In this document: piece by piece, positions 1 to 11,827 of the stretch
Numbering within the stretch: the first letter of the stretch is position 1
Layout of the letters: the number at the start of each line of letters is the position of its first letter
Assembly (NCBI GenBank): GCA_047495785.1
Contig: JBLDXI010000001.1
Location: 2,480,001 to 2,544,000 of the forward strand
Direction of reading: 5' to 3'
Source: Lepidodermella squamata
Taxonomy: Eukaryota > Gastrotricha
Length of the DNA: 64,000 nucleotides
The notes under the pieces: generated by a model
What the model was told of the DNA's origin: nothing
The model's input: only the letters and a program-made list of their open reading frames with translations
Database searches by the model: none
Made by a program: the position numbers and the translations under genes

Positions 1-69
1 GTACTGGAACTCTAAATTAAATGTGTTCACTTGGTGCAAAATTTTTCAAATTTTTCTTTATTTATTCAG

Positions 70-2717
70 CCTTGAGTCAAGTAAACAATGTCATCGATGG
101 CTCGTTAGACGACTCGCTGCCTCACGACTGGTTGTACGATGTTCAAGACTGCTGTTTTTCACTGACTTACGCTAATGGAACGAAATCGAAGCAATTCATC
201 GCTCATAACGCGGTCACAAAATGGGCCTGGGTTCGAGGCCTTACGCTACTCGTCGCAAAGTTGTCTGGATCCTCGCGACATGTTCAGAGTTCAGACGAGT
301 AAATTATAAAAAAATTCATATTTTATTTAAAAATAAATGTTTCTCCTAATTTAGCATAATAAATTTTCAATTCCATATGGCTGATACAAATAAGGATGGA
401 CTCATAAGCAATGATGAAGCAGTAATGGCCATGAATCAGCTCCATCTTCACATAAATGATCGGTATTCAGACCGGCTATTTGCCGAAATTTCGAGAGACG
501 GCGACAACAACAGCGATGGCTATTACTTGGATCGGAAACAATTTTTACACCTGGTGAAAAAATTATCGCAATGCCCTGAAATTCGACGGCTTTATGAACA
601 GTAAATTTCGGCTGAAAAAATGAATTTTTATTATATTTTTATTTTTTCAGGGCTAAAGCTCCTAGTGCCCAATATTTGAATGGAAACCGGTTCAGCTCGT
701 TCCTGCAACATACCCAACAAGAAAATTTGCTTGATTACGCCCTGGTCGGCAATTTTGTGCGTAAATACGAGCTTAGTTTCGGCCTTCGAGGCAGCGACAG
801 TTTCAGCTATGAAGGTAAATTTCGGATATTTCAAAAATTACCTATGATTAAACCGCCCTTTTTCGATCAGGCTTTCGAGCATTCGTCTTGTCGGATGATA
901 ATTCAATTCAAGTCCCCGAGTCCTTAACGGATATCTATCACGATATGACGAGGCCGTTGTCTGATTACTGGATCTTTGCTTCTCATAATACGTAAATATA
1001 AAAAAGCAATAATATTCGAATGTTTTATTATTTAAAAAAATTCCAGGTATGTAAGCGCTAGCCACTTTTCCGGTCAATGCAATGTTAATGCCATCTCGAA
1101 TGCTCTGAAGAAAGGGTGCCGATTAATCCAAAGTGAGTTCGAAAATTTTTCAAACTTTTCAAAATTTCAATATGAAAAAGTTATTATTTTTTTGACAATT
1201 ATTTAAAATTTGAAAATTGAATTTTCTAATTCCAAAATAATTTTTTTTCTATTTTTAGTCGACACCTGGGACGGCCATGACGATGAGCCAATAGTGACAA
1301 TAAACGGCCAAAATTACACATCGAAAATATATTTCCGCGACATACTTCGAACTATCAACGAGGAAGCTTTTATCACATCGCCGTATCCTGTACTAATTTC
1401 CATCGAAAACCACTGCTCGCCGCCTCAACAACGCCGCATGGCCTTTTACCTGAAAACAGTCCTTGAAGACACCATATGCACATCGGCAGTCGACCCGAAA
1501 AACCCGGATCAACTACTCTCGCCTGAAGAACTGAAATTTAAAATTTTAGTGAAAAGCAAATCGATAGCTGGAAATTACCAGCAACAATCGAGTAATTATC
1601 TGCAGCCAAGTTTTAGCAATCAAACCTTGTCAAGACCTTCCTCGGGCCTATCATCAAATAGCCGAAATTCAAACTACAACGGCTCGTTGGAGTCGCAAAT
1701 GGTATCATCGTCGTTGAACGATTTAACAGCTCGGAAGGTCTGCCCAGAATTGTCGGAAATTATCGCATTCCCCTCTGTTCCAATGCCAAAATTTCGTAAG
1801 CAAGGGAATGTGAATCAGAAAATGCCGACAAATGGCATTGCGAGTTTGGTCGAAAGTGAGGCGATGAGTTTGGCTGAAAATGCTGCGGTTGAGGTTCGGA
1901 ACCATACCAGCCGGCATTTGGTTCGGGTCTATCCAACAGCGATTCGAGTCGAGTCGAGCAACTTCGATCCCATTCCAGCTATGATGGCTGGCTATCAAAT
2001 AGGTTCGAATTTTAAAAAAATTTTAAATTCAAAAAATTTAATTCAAATTTAAATTTTTTCAATCTAAAAATACTTCAGATTTTTAATTTTTTAAATATTT
2101 TCTTTTAATTTTCAGTTTCTCAACATTTCCAACCTTGGGACAAAAATTTCAAGAAATACTGCGGATTTTTCCGCGATAACGGAATGTGTGGCTACCTGCT
2201 GAAACCGAACTTGTCCCCGTCGCACCAACGCATGGTTCCGCCCAAGTACCTTCGACTTCAAATAATCGCCGGTTACCAACTCGCCAATTCAACCCTAGTT
2301 GGATCGGCGCAAAAGGACAGCGTGACGAAAAATCACTTCATAAAAAGGTCGAAATCAGCTAGCCGAATCGAGACCACTGTCGATAAGCCCGACCCGTCTG
2401 ACATGGACCCTTACGTCATGGTTTTCGTCGACGGCCTGCCGGTTGATCGGATGAAGTTTCAGACAACGGTCGTCCCGCGAAATGGCTTTAACCCGATTTG
2501 GAATGAACTGATTAAAATGAAAATCTCGCGGCCGGATTGCGCGTTGCTAAGGTTCGTTGTCATGGACGCAGCTTCGCGCCAATTCGCTGGTCAATTTTCG
2601 CTGCCAGCTCGGCTGATCAGGCCCGGTTTTCGATCAGTCAAGCTAGATTCCGACAACCCGCGACCCCAGCCATCGCACCTGCTAGTCCATGTTGCTTTTG
2701 ATTCTGATACCGTTTGA
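70..2717 (+). CDS. Phospholipase C-like protein, probably catalytically inactive (partial at 5' end)
   Basis: Seven exons are visible: 70-298, 355-600, 651-814, 871-991, 1047-1132, 1259-2002 and 2116-2717, about 729 residues, with the N-terminus outside the window. In order they encode the end of a PH domain, EF-hands (one canonical loop starting DTNKDG), the PLC X domain (DMTRPLSDYW, then SHNTY), a Ser-rich X/Y linker, the Y domain (YPTAIRVESSN, GYLLKP) and a C2 domain. The order is that of PLC-delta and PLC-like (PRIP) proteins, which act at membranes on or with phosphoinositides. The first catalytic His-Asn and the Glu of ENHC are kept, but the residue aligned with Glu341 of rat PLC-delta1 is Gln (LIQIDTWDG) and that aligned with His356 is Asn (TINGQNYTSK). 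I therefore infer a PLC-like scaffold rather than an enzyme. AATAAA follows at 2881. Confidence 0.88.
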
Positions 2718-3680
2718 GCTGTTAAGGCGGCGTTCTCAAAACAACAATGACCTCATTTTGTGTCATTTTTATTATTATAGCCTATTAATTGTCATTTTTC
2801 TACGCAGTGTTGTGTGAATTGCCGCTTTGCTATAATGTCGTTTTCGATGTATTTCTAAATTAATAAAGCGTCTATATTTCAATAAATAAAATATTGGCTG
2901 TTGATATTCCGACTTAATTAGACTTGATATTCTAACTTGAGGGAAGAAAAAATGTGTGTCCAAAGCTGTTTTTGGAAGTTAATCAGTTTAAATCTTAAAG
3001 TTAATCCAATTCTCCATCTACGACCGCCAACATTTTTTTGTTAACTCAGTTTAGAAGGAAAATCGAGGATGTTCTATTCAGGGTTATGATCGAAGTAAAA
3101 GTGTAATTTTGCCATTTTCGTTACGCATCAATGAACGACCCGATAAGAGGCAAATATTACCTGGCGTTAGCCATACCTAAGACCTACCTGTGATAGAAAA
3201 GATGGCCCGCCAGAATCCCCCATTCAAATGTTTTCAAGTCTCCAAGTTTGCTTTTCTTTTCTTTCGATAGCAACCCTGATTGCGTGGTAATTTTCCTTCA
3301 AGTGATTTTTCACACATTTTTCAACAATTGATTGGATTTTGGATTTTGGATTAAGACAGTGAAAAGTATGCCCAAGTGCGTACCGAGTCTACAACTTAAA
3401 GTTGTTTGTTTGAGCGTAAAACAGCTTGAACTGAGCCAAGCTATACAAAATATGTCAGCCCCCCTGGAAAAGGTAAACACTCGTTCTGTACTTGGAGCAG
3501 CCGATTTTGTCCCATTCCTGTACCTTGAACAATCTGTCGCGTTTACTGTATCGCACCAGAAGGTTTGCTACCTGAGCTAACAATGAAATACTTGAATTAA
3601 AAATTAAAAAAGTCCTCCTTAAAATTTTTCTTAAAATACCAATAATTTTTCCGAGCTTCGGCTATTTGATAAGCCTTTCA
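2718..3680 (+). other. Intergenic region between the PLC-like gene and the BTB cluster
   Basis: I see no convincing gene. An 82-codon open frame at 3332-3580 lacks recognisable motifs and splice context. A possible splice-acceptor-like sequence (TTTTTCCGAG, ending 3655) lies 25 bp before the next start codon. Confidence 0.5.
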
Positions 3681-5218
3681 ATGAAGTTGTATTTTGAAAA
3701 CGCCCAACCCGTTAGTCGGACAGATTTGATCGGCGAAGCTCTTGGGAAAATTTTCGAAGCCTCGACATGCAGCGATGTTGAACTAGTTCTGGACAATGGC
3801 GTTCGAATCAAAGCTCACCGCGTAATTTTAGCCGCACATTCGCCTGTTTTCGCGAGAATGCTGGGTGATTCAAATTTCATCGAAGGTCGACTTGGCGAGG
3901 TCAAATTGCCAGGCAAACCTGCTGAGGCTGTTGATATTTTCTTGCGATATTTTTACTCTGGAAATATTAATTTCGCCCAACTGGAACTCGATACTACCTT
4001 GGCTCTGTTCGCATTGGCTCATGAGTACGAAGTTTTAATTTTGCAAAATATAGTTGCCGAAATGCTCGCGGAGGTAAGCTACAAATAATTAATAGAAAAA
4101 ATTAAGTTATTTATTTTTCAGTTCGCGATAGATGTTGACTCAGTTTGGAGCATTTACGAGATTGCCTACATATTCAATGAAACGGAACTACTTGAAACTT
4201 CCCGAAAATTCATTTATTTAAACGCATCCAAGGCCTTGAAAAGTTCCAACTTTTGCAGCCTTTCAAAGCCGGCTTTACTCGAAATTCTAGCCGATGACCA
4301 TCTATACGCGCCGGAAATAGAAATTTTAGTCGCCATAAGCCACTGGCATGAGAAAAATAGTGATCTAGACGCGAGGGATGTCATTGAAAAAATTCGACTT
4401 CCGCTTGTCAAACTGGACGGCTGTTCTCTGAAAGACGTCGCTCCAGTCGTTGAGTTTCTAAAAACAAATCAATTTGACCTAGAATTGGTCGGCCCAAAGG
4501 CGGAAAAGAACAAAACTGCTCAACCTAGAAAACGACATTTCGAATCAAATACTTCTTTTGGTAGAGGAATTTTAATTTATAATTTATCAATTTTTTTATT
4601 TATTTTTGAAAATAGCTTTGCCGGACAATGGAACCGCTGTTTATGGGATAGATCCAGAAATAATTTTCGGGCCATTTTCAATGGCTGTTTATGACGGACA
4701 TGTTAGCAATCATTCGCCTGTTGTCGTTGAGCTCCCGAAATCGCGAATTGTCTCGTCAATGTCCTTCTTTTTGTACGGAGCCGGCGGTCACGGCGGTAAT
4801 TGGTGTTATTACAAGGTTGAAGTCAGCCGATCAAAGGCTAATCCTACCTGGGCTATACTGGCGGACTGCACTGATTCACCGCCTGGTTTTGCCGCTAATC
4901 AGGCAATTCTTTTCCGGCCTCGCCGAATCCAGTCAGGTTAGTTCATTTTTTTCCTGTTTATTTTTAATCTCAAATTTATTTATTTTTTCAGTAAGAATTA
5001 CCGCTTATTCTCTCGGCCCTGCTAAGCCGTCCTACTCGATACGGCAATTTAAATGCCCGTCCAGTAGCCTTGAGATGAAATATCGAGAAGATTATTTGGA
5101 AGAGTGCCCGAATGGCGGGACAATGGTTTATGAGATCAGTGCTCAGGAACTACGCCGATCTTACCAAGCCGAGGGGCCGAGCCGGCGGAAAAGGCGGTCC
5201 AGTTCGCCATCTGACTGA
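3681..5218 (+). CDS. BTB-BACK-discoidin protein, BTBD9-like, paralog 1
   Basis: Exons 3681-4073, 4122-4560, 4616-4936 and 4992-5218 encode 459 residues. Residues about 12-120 form a BTB/POZ domain (SDVELVLDNG, KAHRVILAAHSPVFARML), about 131-235 a BACK domain (SLSKPALLEILADD, APEIEILVAISHW), and about 278-430 a beta-rich domain (VVVELPKSRIVSSMSFFLYG, WCYYKVEVS, RIQSVRITAY) resembling the F5/8 type C repeats of BTBD9. BTB-BACK proteins usually serve as cullin-3 adaptors; the discoidin-like domain would bind a partner. BTBD9 has two such domains, this protein one. The C-terminus is a basic, Ser-rich tail (RRKRRSSSPSD) missing from the paralogs. The ATG at 3681 matches the paralog starts. It is the first of five head-to-tail copies with identical exon order. 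Confidence 0.88.
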
Positions 5219-7569
5219 ACAATCATTCGAAATTTGTCTCTTTTTTGCTGATTTTTATTCTAAATTTTCGCGAAAAATGATCAGGATAAAATAAACTGCG
5301 CTCGACAAAGAGTGTAACGTGTAACGAAGAGTGTCTTCGTCAAGTATGAAATAGGGAAGGAAGTTCGGAGACCTTTTTGCATAATATCTGCCGATATAAA
5401 AGAATTCAGAGAAAAATACTAATGAAAATACAGAGGTCTCGTTCGTACCTAGAACATTAAATTATTTCAATCTTATTTTATAAAACTCTATTTGATAATT
5501 CATCGGGGATTTTTAGATACCCAATAAAACAATTCGATTGGTTTTCAGGTTTTCCCTATGCAGCTGACGGATTCAAAAGACCCAAAAGAGCAAGGAATTT
5601 TTCAAACGCTGTACCAATATATATATTATTAGAGAGAAAAATCGCATTTGACCCGCTACGTCATAATAATTAATGACTGTGGGCGGACGTGAGTTGTAAT
5701 TGCGACCACGTGATTTTCCCTCTCGTCCGCGCTAAAAATTTTGGACCGCTTCTAATTTTAGAAAAAAAAACAACGACAGTCCGAGCTTTTTTCATTGTTT
5801 GTCGGGAATTTCACGCGTAAGAAGTGAGAAAAACAATGTCCCCGAAAATCATGATTCTCCCAAGGCAATGCATTTTTCTGATTTCTAATTCTTTAATTGC
5901 TAATAATTTTTGAAGATTTTGTAGGCATGTTGTGACGCGCTATGTGTCATCTTTAACTTTTAGTGGCCCGGGGATGAAACTTCCATAAATTTCCACATAA
6001 ATTTCAACAATTTTTGAGACTTAAATTGTCAAGTGGGATAATAGTTTAAATGCGGTCCCAAAAACTTCAAGCGCATTTCTACGACGCAATTGCAAAATTT
6101 TGGTCTACGCCCAAATAATTGCTTTAACCTAAATTTTCAAAAAATCACGTGACTTTCGCTAAAATCTGGGTGTAAGCATTTGTGTAATGACATCAAATGA
6201 CATTCAGAACAAACACGCGCCTTCAGTTAGAAACGTACATTTCGCATCATCTCACTTCCAGACGTTTACTCACGCCGTCATACGTCCGTGTTCGATAAAT
6301 TGATCAAGTTTCTTCCACGTAGGTGACAGTCTCGCGCCAAATGTCCTCTCGACCTAGATAGTATCAAAATCACTCAATACCAATTGCGGGATCGCAACCT
6401 CAAGGGATAAGACGAATTCTCGGCAAATATTTTTGACTTCAATTTAATGTCACGTGCTTTTAATGTCCGCCGAGCCCTGCTATAAAATCGCAGTTTTCAT
6501 TTTCACCTAACAAAAATATGCGCAGTAATATTAGGAACTTTTGGATTTTTTTACTTAATTTTGAAATTTAGGGGAAATTTGAAAATGTGAGCTATAATAG
6601 CTAGTTTTTCATGCCCAATTTTTCTTTTTAACTAATTTGACTAATTCGGTTATTATTTTTTAGATATATTGTTACTGGTACAGTTTTTGGCCTCCTTTTC
6701 TTTCTTTTCCACGAAGAGCGATCTAGCGATTGTCAAGCTCGAATGCCTGCTGTGTTGCCCGTTGATTTAGCCCGCTAATTCGCCTAAAAATGTTGAAAAG
6801 CTGCTTAGATACGGATTTTGACCCTATTCAATTTGACCCAATTTCAAAATTGCCCCACGCTAATCAACGGCGCTATAAGCATCGCTTGTACGCTTTCTAC
6901 ATTCAATGGGATATAATTCAATTTACGGATAATGACCTAATTTTTTCCCGGCTGCGGAACGGGCCGATCGAATTTTGTAAAACAAAAATGACGCTAACGT
7001 TCTACTTTTTGCTACGTTCTACGTCTGCGCTCATAGTCTTAATGACCTTAATCCTTAATACTCACACCACGTGATATAATGAATGAAAAATGTGTGCAGG
7101 ACGTACGTTTCCAGTTTCATCTGTGTAGTACATTTGTAGCTAAAAATAGTCGCGATCTAGGTCAGTGTTGGTACACTATGGTACTCACTAGCAATAAAAA
7201 AGACTAATGCCGTATTTGTTCCAATAGAAGCCCAGTCGCTAATAGTCATGTGACGTATATGCTGATATATACGCCACATGCTAATAGCAGCCCAGGTTGA
7301 GGGGGTCAGGTCGGTTCGAATACATAAAAAAAAGCAATTTTTTAAATTTTAGAAGTCCGTTCTGCTATAGAAACAAATACGGTAATCACTGACTTTAAAG
7401 TTGAAGCGTTTTCCTTTCATTTCAACGGGTGCATAAAATGTTTTCTAGGGAAAAGTAGGCTAGTTGTCTCGCCGTGGGCCAATCAGATTTTTCGGTTAAT
7501 TTCTCAACTCTTCTTTTTCTTGATTTAATTTAATTTATTTGATTTGTTAGAAATTGCATATTTAAAAAC
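5219..7569 (+). other. Intergenic region, 2.35 kb
   Basis: No convincing gene; the 94-codon frame at 6790-7074 has no recognisable motif. ATAAAATAAA at about 5285 could be the polyadenylation signal of paralog 1. A 173-bp inverted-repeat element lies at 7210-7382. Just before paralog 2 the sequence TTTGTTAG ends at 7550, 20 bp upstream of its ATG, and looks like a 3' splice site. Confidence 0.5.
7210..7382. repeat. Small inverted-repeat element (MITE-like) with internal hairpin
   Basis: The ends are inverted copies, CCGTATTTGTT on the left and AACAAATACGG on the right. Inside, ATGTGACGTATAT and ATATACGCCACAT (about 7248-7279) can pair as a near-perfect hairpin, flanked on both sides by CTAATAG. 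No coding capacity. A short target duplication is possible (TAAT on both sides) but not certain. Confidence 0.5.
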
Positions 7570-9253
7570 ATGAACATGAAAACCCATTACTTCGATGGCA
7601 TTCGAGACATTCAACGAGCAAATGTTGTAAGCGAAGCTTTGACAAAGCTGTTCGACTCGTCAACCGGCTCTGATGTTGAGCTAATCCTCGACGACGGGAC
7701 TCGTATTAAGGCGCATCGAACAATTTTAACCGCTCTTTCGCCTGTTTTCGCGGCTATGCTAAGCCATTCCAGCTTCATCGAAGGCCGTTCTGGCCAGGTG
7801 AACTTGCCCGGCAAGTCGGCTGAAGCGGTGATGACGTTCGTTCGCTTTTTGTACTCTGGATCTCTGAGAATCAGCCAACTTAGCTTGGAAACTGCTCTAT
7901 CGCTGCTAACAATGGCTCAGGAATATGAAGTACTCAGTCTATACAACATAATTATTGAAATCCTGCTAGAGGTTTGTCGTTTTAAAACTTTTAAACGAAT
8001 TAAAAAATTTTAATTTTAATATTAAAATTTTGATTTTTTCAATTTTAGTTTTCGATAAACTTTAATTTAAATTAAATTTATTTTAGGCCGAATTGAGTTC
8101 AGAATCAGTTTGGCCCATCTTCAGTCTAGCCGATATTTTTCATGAAAAAGAATTGCTGGAGAAGACACGCCGATTTGTGTACCTCAACGCATCGGAAGCG
8201 TTAAAATGTCCCTCGTTTGAAGATTTGTCCTTTCAAGCCCTCATTTCGATTGTCTCCGACGATTTTCTCAACGCCTCGGAAGTCGAAATTGCTCTAGCTG
8301 TTAGCCGCTGGCAGCGAAGAAACAACCATCCCGAAATAGCTGCCGTCATCGATGAAATTCGCTGGCCGTTAGTTGATTCCGGTTTGAAAGAATCTGATTC
8401 AATTTCCAAGCTGTTATCGGCTAGGAGTGTTGAAGAAATTTCGAGAAATTCTACCCCTCGGCAGCATTTCACTGATAAAGTCACTTCATTCGGTTCGTGA
8501 ATTTTTAAGGAGGCGTTTTTAATTTTTAATTTAATTCTTTAATATTGTAGCTTCAATTGAAAATGGGAGTGTGGTGTTGGGGTGCGATGCAAAACACGTT
8601 TTTCAGTCATTTTCAGTCGATGTCACCCCCTCGCTCGGCCTGATTGCGAATCGAAATTCAATTGAAATTGATTTGCAAAGACCGCGAGTTGTCTCATCAA
8701 TGTCTTTCTTCACGTATGGGTTCGAAAATGGCCGAAGGGTATGGTGCTCTTATACAGTGGAATACAAGGAATGGAAGCATGTTCAAGCGTGGACGAAATT
8801 GGCGAATTGTTCCGATGCATCACGAGGATTTTGCGACTATCAAGTTCTGATGTTCCCTGCCACAAAAATTCAATCAAGCGAGTTCAAATTCTTCAATAAT
8901 TTTAGAGTTTTAAATTCCAAAATAATTGAATTAATTTTATATTCCAAAAAACACGAATTTCTTGGATGAAGTAAAATGCTTGAAGCACGCGATATTACAC
9001 CGATTTTCTTCTAATTTCGCACGAGTGATAAATTATTTCTGTGTTTTTTTCAGTCAAAATCACAGCGAAATCTTCTGGTGGCGGGAAATACTTCTCGGTT
9101 CATCAATTCGAGAGCCCTTCAGCAAGCTTCGAATCCAGCTATCGCGCTGAGTATCTCAGAACATGCCAAAACAGCGAAACAATGGTTTTCGAAGTTGTTA
9201 CATCTCGTCAATTTAACAAAGTCCGAAAGGCTCACATTGCTCTGAGACCGTGA
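7570..9253 (+). CDS. BTB-BACK-discoidin protein, BTBD9-like, paralog 2
   Basis: Exons 7570-7971, 8087-8492, 8551-8877 and 9054-9253 encode 444 residues with BTB, BACK and one discoidin-like domain in the same order and with the same intron phases (0, 1, 1) as the neighbours. The BTB core reads SDVELILDDGTRIKAHR; the C-terminal domain has VVSSMSFFTYG and IQS followed by IKITAKS. The third intron only keeps phase if it begins with GC (GCGAGT at 8878) rather than GT. AATAAA begins at 9254, directly after the stop, and the next gene starts 55 bp downstream, so the two may be transcribed together. Role inferred from the family: a ubiquitin-ligase adaptor. Confidence 0.86.
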
Positions 9254-9308
9254 ATAAAATGATTATTCGTTGTTACTAATAAATTCCGGTTTTTTCAGTC
9301 TTTTAAAT
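9254..9308 (+). promoter_or_regulatory. Operon-like intercistronic region with poly(A) signal and trans-splice-type acceptor
   Basis: Only 55 bp separate the stop codon of BTB paralog 2 from the ATG of paralog 3. AATAAA lies at 9254-9259 and a strong 3' splice site (GGTTTTTTCAG, ending 9298) lies 10 bp before the ATG at 9309. No upstream exon in phase is available, so the acceptor is best explained by spliced-leader addition to a downstream cistron. That is known in nematodes and a few other phyla; here it is an inference. Confidence 0.5.
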
Positions 9309-11514
9309 ATGACTTATTTCATTGGTGTGCCTGATAATATTGTGAGAGGAGACTTTTTGAGCAGTGCTTTTATGAATATTTTCGAATCCTCGAGCTTCAC
9401 TGATGTTGAGCTAATTTTGGACGAAGGTGCTCGAATTAAAGCGCATCGAACTGTTTTGGCTGCTCATTCGCCGGTGTTCGCCGGGATGTTATGTGGCGGT
9501 GCTGGGTTCAAAGAGAGCAGACTGGGCGAAGTGAAACTCCCTGGCAAGACTGAAAGGACCGTTCGAATGTTCTTGGGATTTTTGTACTCTGGTTGTTTGA
9601 AGACCAGCCAGCTCGATCTTGACACAGCTCTGGCACTACTTTGCATGGCTCATGAGTATCAATTCACCGTGTTATTTCGCTTGGTGGCGGACGTTATAGT
9701 CGAGGTTTGTGCTCAATGGAGTTCAAGTAGGCATTTTTTTTAATAATTATCAGGTAGCTGGAGGCACGATCTTCTACCAAAATGAGAGCTCCTTTATTTG
9801 AGTTACTGACCTTAAGTAGTTGACCTAATTGTTTTGTTCTATTTATGATGAGTTCGTGCATCTTCTCTAGGCCATCGTCTGTCGTAAACATCGAGGGTGT
9901 AAATAATTGCAGTTTACTAAAATGGGATTATACTCGCAGATTTTTCCATTTTCGCGAGTTTCGCTTTTTTAATTATTTTTGATCATTAGTGATGCCATAA
10001 TATGGGGGATGAGAAGGCCATATTTTGGGAAGATTTAGAGCTGGAACATTGAAGTAATTTTATAATTTAACTTAATTTAATTTTTCTAGCAGCTAGAACC
10101 CGAATTTCATGGATTGCTCTGGAATAATTTCCTAAAAACGAGAATTTCAATTTTCAATTTTCATTTAGCAGAAGATGCTGTTTGACCTTTCCTACGACAA
10201 CTTTTAATCCCTAAATTACATTTTTAAATTATAAATTAATATTTTTCAAGTGCGCCATTGACTCGGAATCCGTGTGGCTCATCTTCGACTTGGCTGTCGT
10301 TTTCGGCGATGAAGACCTTCTCGTGGCAACTCGCCGTTTCATCTACCACAACGTTACAACTGCCCTGAAGAGCCGGACGTTTGAAGATCTTTCGAAACAA
10401 GCTTTGCTGTACGTGATCTCGGACGATTTCCTCCACGCTCCCGAGGTTGAAATCGCTCTGGCTGTGTGCCGCTGGCAGAAGAAGCAGAAGCTTCATGAGA
10501 TTTGCGATATTCTCGACAACATCCGGCTGTCGTTGGTTAAGATGGACGGGCTCACGTTAAAAGACACGGTTCCGCTGGTCCAACTTTTTTCTGCTTGCAA
10601 TTCGATGCTAGACGAGAATAACGATGAACCACGCGCTGAAATTCCTCGAAAAATATTTTGCGAGGAAATAGCCTCTCATGGTTTGTTGAGGATACAAACT
10701 TAATCCATGTTTAGTCGAGGTGGGTCACATTTTTGGGATTTTTTTCGGGTTTTCCAAAATAACAATTATTTCGATAAAAATGTCGATAAAATTCACAAAT
10801 TCTTCGATAGTTTTTGAAGTTTTTGAAATTTTCAAAAATAATCTTTAATTATCATATGTCATGAAATGTTTGGGCCAAATGATTTCTGCTCAGGACCGCC
10901 CATACTCTTCAACATTATTAAGCTAGTTATTTCATGCCTTTGATATAGCGACTCAAGACAATGGGACAATCGTTTCTGGCTGTGATGCCAACATCGTGCT
11001 AACGCCTTGGCCTGTTGGGCCTTATCCCGGATACCTCGCTAATCTCGCGCCTGTTGAAATTACCCTTGCTAAATCGCGCGTTGTATCATCGATGTCTTTC
11101 TTCCTTTACGGCGCTGGTAACTTAGGCGAGTGGTGTGGCTACAAAGTTGAGGTTAGCCGGTCGAAGAAAGATCCATCCTGGGCTCTTCTCGCTGATTGTG
11201 CTAATTTACCCACCGGTTTTGCCGCGCATCAAATCCACATGTTTCCGCCGAAACGAATCCAATCAGGTAAAATTTTGATGAAAATAAAATTTCAGTAAAA
11301 AAAATTATTTCCAACAGTCAAACTTTCGGCGTATTCGATGGGTGGCCAGCCAAATTACGCAATCTGGCAGTTCCAGTGTCCTTCCGTAACATTTCAGACC
11401 CAGTATCGAGAAGAATACCTGAAAACTTGCTCAATAGGTGAGACGATCGTCTTCGAAGTCAGCTTCAGCAAACTCAGAAAGACTCACTCAGCGCTGAAAT
11501 CTAATCAGAAATAA
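9309..11514 (+). CDS. BTB-BACK-discoidin protein, BTBD9-like, paralog 3
   Basis: Exons 9309-9704, 10251-10680, 10949-11266 and 11318-11514 encode 446 residues. BTB core TDVELILDEGARIKAHR, BACK with LHAPEVEIALAVCRW, and a discoidin-like domain with VVSSMSFFLYGAG, WCGYKVEVS, RIQSVKLSAYS. The first intron (546 bp) is much longer than the matching introns of paralogs 1, 4 and 5 (48-52 bp). The third intron is 51 bp. The start codon is preceded by a splice-acceptor-like site 10 bp upstream. AATAAA-like sequence (AAATAAAAATAA) follows the stop directly. Function inferred as for the neighbours. Confidence 0.86.
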
Positions 11515-11827
11515 AAATAAAAATCAATATTTAAACGTTTTAAAATCACTGTTGAGCTTCCAGCATAAATTATTAAGCACTGAATTTTTCCGATATTTGT
11601 GCGATTTTTCTAATTTTTGAATCATTTCGAAACTATTCTTTCTTGATCGCAACCTAGGATTTTATCTACGTGGCACGGGTATGTAGAATGAGTTGATTTT
11701 CCTAGACAACTGATATCGGAAAAATCACTGATTTGTAAAATCGATATCTGCTCTGCAGGCCGAAAAGTTTAGAATTCGCATGCAAATTTATTCTCTCCTG
11801 CTTTTCTAGTTATTTATTACCATAATT
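11515..11827 (+). other. Intergenic region before BTB paralog 4
   Basis: No gene seen. It includes a fragment of a dispersed repeat (about 11705-11770, with TATCGGAAAAATCACTGATT and CTCTGCAGGC) related to copies near 39.7, 51.6, 57.0 and 60.0 kb. CTTTTCTAG ends at 11809, 18 bp before the next ATG, and looks like a trans-splice acceptor. Confidence 0.45.

Noticed and set aside
6790-7074. 94-codon frame in the intergenic region
   Set aside because: No motif, no splice context and codon use unlike the real exons nearby.
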